Shown piece by piece: positions 63,532 through 64,000 of a DNA stretch of 64,000 nucleotides. Positions within the stretch are counted from its first letter, which is position 1. Each line of letters starts with the position of its first letter. A program made the position numbers and the translations under genes. The stretch is from Saitoella complicata NRRL Y-17804. Taxonomy: Eukaryota; Ascomycota; Saitoellomycetes; Saitoellales; Saitoellaceae. The DNA is taken from the NCBI RefSeq assembly GCF_001661265.1, contig NW_017567008.1, forward strand, positions 164,163 through 228,162. Reading direction: 5' to 3'. Under the pieces are notes generated by a model that saw nothing but the letters and a program-made list of their open reading frames with translations, searched no databases and was not told the DNA's origin.

Positions 63532-64000
63532 ATGATTTTACGAATTGGAGCTCAGCTGGCTGAGGTTGCAAGGAGGACGCTAGCAGGTGTTGTGTCGAGG
63601 AAAGAAGGTATGTAAGCGTGTGTGAGCCGTGCTGGCTTCTTCATGGCCAATTGCTGATCCGTCAATCCAGCAACAGCATTGCATAGGGTTCGGCCAACGC
63701 TTGCTGTCGCAGCATGGAAGTCTCAATCAGTGAGGTGGAATTCTACGGAGAAAATAACTAAGGTAGGGTGATATCGGGCCGAAAGGCGAGTTGCTCATAC
63801 TTTGTACAGCAAATAGCTTCGTCATCAGTTTCAGCAGCAGATGAAGAGGATGCACCAGAGGAACTTGACGAGGACCTGGAAGAGGAATGGGAATTAGCAG
63901 ATGAAGCATCTGTGCCAATAGTAAACGAAGCCCCAGTCTCAGCAGCAAAGAAAAAACCAGCCCTAGCAGCAAAGCCAGCAAGAAGACGAACTCTGCAGGA
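63532..64000 (+). CDS. partial gene, probable mitochondrial protein
   Basis: Exons 63532-63607, 63671-63762 and 63810 to the window edge, phases 1 and 0, introns 63 and 47 nt. The N-terminus is basic and lacks acidic clusters (RIGAQLAEVARRTLAGVVSR, then LHRVRPTLAVAAWKSQSVRW), like a mitochondrial presequence ending near VRWNSTE. An acidic stretch (DEEDAPEELDEDLEEEWEL) and an Ala/Lys-rich linker (AAKKKPALAAKPARRRTLQ) follow before the window ends. The function cannot be told from this part. Confidence 0.6.

Noticed and set aside
1-64000. tRNA genes, transposons, LTR elements and CRISPR-like arrays
   Set aside because: I looked for T-loop consensus sequences, terminal repeats, reverse-transcriptase and transposase motifs and regular spaced repeats, and saw none. 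A computed search could still find a degenerate copy.

Overview
The window is a compact fungal nuclear chromosome segment, with about 30 protein-coding genes in 64 kb on both strands. Introns are few, mostly 39-95 nt, with GT..AG ends and a CTGAC/CTAAC/CTGAT-like branch site near the acceptor. The gene content is fungal and points to Ascomycota: a WOPR (Gti1/Pac2) regulator, one large formin, TUP1, MMM1 of ERMES, MIPC synthase, an MSO1-like protein, CENP-I/Mis6, an ERI1 nuclease and a CAF16 ABC protein. The low intron density and dispersed 5S rRNA genes fit an early-diverging or filamentous ascomycete. I do not assign a genus. No virus-like element or transposon was recognised.

Layout. 0-18 kb: WOPR regulator, ChaC-type gamma-glutamylcyclotransferase, a Cdc1/Ted1 GPI-remodelling phosphoesterase divergent from Elongator ELP2, a disordered coiled-coil protein, CBP80 and a 1742-aa formin. 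18-25 kb: tRNA isopentenyltransferase, three small uncertain genes and acireductone dioxygenase. 25-33 kb: TUP1, an AlaX-type tRNA editing protein, TOM7 (56 aa, three exons) head-to-head with MMM1, and an ITT1/RNF14-type RBR ligase. 33-40 kb: a 1651-aa GHKL-ATPase protein of the sacsin/DUF3684 kind, then an F-box-like gene that appears frameshifted. 40-51 kb: ERI1, CAF16, a PUF protein, a small membrane protein, an ERG3 pseudogene, an F-box/LRR gene and SF3B4. 51-64 kb: HUS1, an MSO1-like Sec1-binding protein, an orphan, a histidine phosphatase, CENP-I, MIPC synthase, a small Rcf2/HIG1-like protein and the 5' end of a probable mitochondrial protein.

Eight 119-bp 5S rRNA genes, identical by eye, are scattered singly on both strands between the protein genes. 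Four of them lie between convergent 3' ends. Most neighbouring genes are unrelated housekeeping genes. Three local groupings are suggestive: TOM7/MMM1 share a 143-bp promoter; ERI1, CAF16 and PUF (RNA decay) are adjacent; and two probable mitochondrial genes share a promoter at the right edge.

All functional calls rest on motifs recognised by eye. Exon joins were checked for reading phase but not against transcripts.
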